From contig QIGM01000441.1 of NCBI GenBank assembly GCA_003230795.1, positions 1 to 7,279 on the forward strand: a stretch of DNA of 7,279 nucleotides, written 5' to 3'. The position numbers were made by a program, and so were the translations under genes. This document shows positions 6,370 to 7,279 of this stretch, piece by piece. The notes beneath the pieces were generated by a model. It searched no databases. It was given only the letters and a program-made list of their open reading frames with translations, and was not told where the DNA came from. The stretch is from a bacterium (GTDB lineage: Bacteria > Bdellovibrionota_C > UBA2361 > SZUA-149). Position 1 is the first letter of the stretch. Each line of letters begins with the position of its first letter.

Positions 6370-6683
6370 GCGTTCAGTAGGATAGGTGTTTCATTAAAGA
6401 TTACAATTGGTTGAACGCCAAATTCGCAAATTGACGATAAATTTACCGCTACTTCTTCCCTTTCTCTGAAGGATCTATATAATCCACCCTCGCGACAGTA
6501 ATACCGCAAGTTCTAGGGACTAAATTCGAAGGGTCATTTTCTTTCGTTTTGTTAATTGAAAGCAAAAGCACTGAACGTGTTTTTCGTCACATCCGTTTGT
6601 CCCCAGTTTTGCTATTTAGTTTTCGCATTGTTGTTAACTTTTATTTCGTCGATATGTCGATATGGCGAGCTAATACGGTGGTC
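6370..6683. other. 314-bp gene-free region upstream of the exported-protein gene
   Basis: I see no convincing gene here. The stretch is AT-rich. Contents noted are a 7-bp inverted repeat (GCGTTCA 6370-6376 with TGAACGC 6412-6418, 35-nt loop) just after the GT4 stop; a 13-mer AAATTCGCAAATT at 6420-6432 that also occurs at 2201-2213; a perfect TATAAT at 6478-6483; and a tandem pair of TCGATATG at 6649-6664 near the start of the next gene. No intrinsic terminator with a clear stem and T-run was found after the GT4 gene. Confidence 0.6.
6478..6483 (+). promoter_or_regulatory. Possible -10 element (TATAAT)
   Basis: The hexamer matches the sigma70 -10 consensus exactly, but no good -35 lies 16-18 bp upstream and there is no TGn extension. 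If used, transcription would start about 190 nt before ATG 6684, giving a long untranslated leader. Confidence 0.35.
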
Positions 6684-7279
6684 ATGAACTTCCTTAATCT
6701 ACTTAAAGCCCTTCCCGTTCGATCTACTCTGTTTCTATTCGTTATTAGCCTTACGTCGTCGTCGGCTTTCGCTCAAACAAGCGAGATTTTCGTTGGTGTT
6801 TGGAACGGTTTCAACAATCATACGGTTGTTGCGGAGATCAGTAACCTAAGTGGCGAGGAAGCGAGTCTGACGTTTGATATCGATACTAGTGCGGGTATTG
6901 ATCTGGGGAGCGAAGTTGTTGTCGTTCCTGGAGGAGGCACTGTTCATGTGTCTCTGAATAAATACGCTATCGTTGATGACCATGGAACCTACACCTTAAC
7001 TGCTTCAGGCGATCACAAGGGTGGTGCTCTTGAGATTAATGGAATCAGTACCTTCTATCGTTTCCTTCCTGCTGGTTCAGCGAAGTCGGTAGAATACGCT
7101 TTCGCTATTCCTTGGCTAAACAGCCTTGAAGGAGTTAGTGGGGGAATATTCAATTCCATTAATGCTGCAGGTGGCGTGACTCCGGTTTTTAACTGGTTGA
7201 GTTTATATCTTCCGCCGACTGCCGACGCTGCGTTCAGTGCGACTGTTCAAGTCTACAATCAGGCCGGAGAATTTCTCCC
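6684..7279 (+). CDS. Exported protein of unknown function (partial, C-terminus beyond right edge)
   Basis: The frame is open for 198 codons to the window edge. Residues 1-30 form a clear Sec signal peptide: K8 and R13 in the n-region, hydrophobic 'STLFLFVISLTSSSAFA' and a cleavage site AFA|Q after residue 30. The visible mature part is rich in Val, Ser, Thr, Gly and short alternating hydrophobic stretches ('TVVAEISNLSGEEASLTFDI', 'SEVVVVPGGGTVHVSLN', 'AAFSATVQVYNQAG'), as expected of beta-sandwich secreted or surface proteins. It contains no cysteine in the visible part. I do not recognise the family. ATG 6684 is chosen because it gives a normal signal peptide; an in-frame ATG at 6654 would add ten residues. 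A GGTGG lies only 2 nt before ATG 6684, so the ribosome binding site is poor. It is preceded by a 314-bp gap and is probably a separate transcription unit. Confidence 0.75.
   Translation, partial: MNFLNLLKALPVRSTLFLFVISLTSSSAFAQTSEIFVGVWNGFNNHTVVAEISNLSGEEASLTFDIDTSAGIDLGSEVVVVPGGGTVHVSLNKYAIVDDHGTYTLTASGDHKGGALEINGISTFYRFLPAGSAKSVEYAFAIPWLNSLEGVSGGIFNSINAAGGVTPVFNWLSLYLPPTADAAFSATVQVYNQAGEFL

Noticed and set aside
6370..6418. Inverted repeat GCGTTCA/TGAACGC as a terminator of the rightward GT4 gene
   Set aside because: The 7-bp stem has a 35-nt loop and no following T-run, so it is too weak to call.
6321..6509. Minus-strand open frame of 62 codons across the end of the GT4 gene and the gap
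   Set aside because: There is no clear ribosome binding site or recognisable domain, and half of it overlaps the GT4 C-terminus antisense.

Overview
The window looks like part of a bacterial surface-polysaccharide (O-antigen, capsule or exopolysaccharide) region of a probably Gram-negative bacterium. The evidence is an O-antigen ligase/polymerase-family membrane protein, two GT4-type glycosyltransferases, a periplasmic-type solute-binding protein with a signal peptide, and an exported protein with a classical AxA-type cleavage site. Base composition is moderate. No rRNA, tRNA, CRISPR array or transposase gene is visible, and the lineage cannot be named from this sequence alone.

Layout. On the left, two genes run leftwards as a tight, overlapping pair: a single-pass membrane protein with TPR-like helices and a C-terminal beta-rich domain (746-2176), then a family-5-like extracytoplasmic solute-binding protein that leaves the window at base 1 (1-762). 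About 100 bp separate this pair from the divergent O-antigen ligase-like gene (2274-3860). That gap holds three tandem copies of an 8-mer ending 3 bp before the ligase start codon. The ligase gene converges on a leftward GT4 glycosyltransferase (3985-5136). Between them is the most striking structure of the window, a perfect 93-bp palindrome (3880-3972), with an 18-bp direct repeat of its outer arm that overlaps the ligase stop codon. The GT4 gene carries a 48-bp, four-copy, in-frame 12-bp tandem repeat. A second GT4 gene (5203-6369) diverges from it. A 314-bp gene-free stretch follows, then the 5' part of a gene for an exported protein of unknown function (6684 to the right edge).

How the genes may work together. 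The two glycosyltransferases would add sugars from nucleotide-sugar donors to a lipid-linked glycan at the cytoplasmic face of the membrane. The ligase-family protein would polymerise the glycan or transfer it on the periplasmic face. The TPR-like membrane protein may be an accessory factor. The solute-binding protein does not obviously belong to this pathway, but it appears translationally coupled to the TPR gene. No known defence system or complete mobile element is visible. The unusual content is repeat DNA: the long palindrome, the in-frame minisatellite and the pre-start 8-mer repeat.
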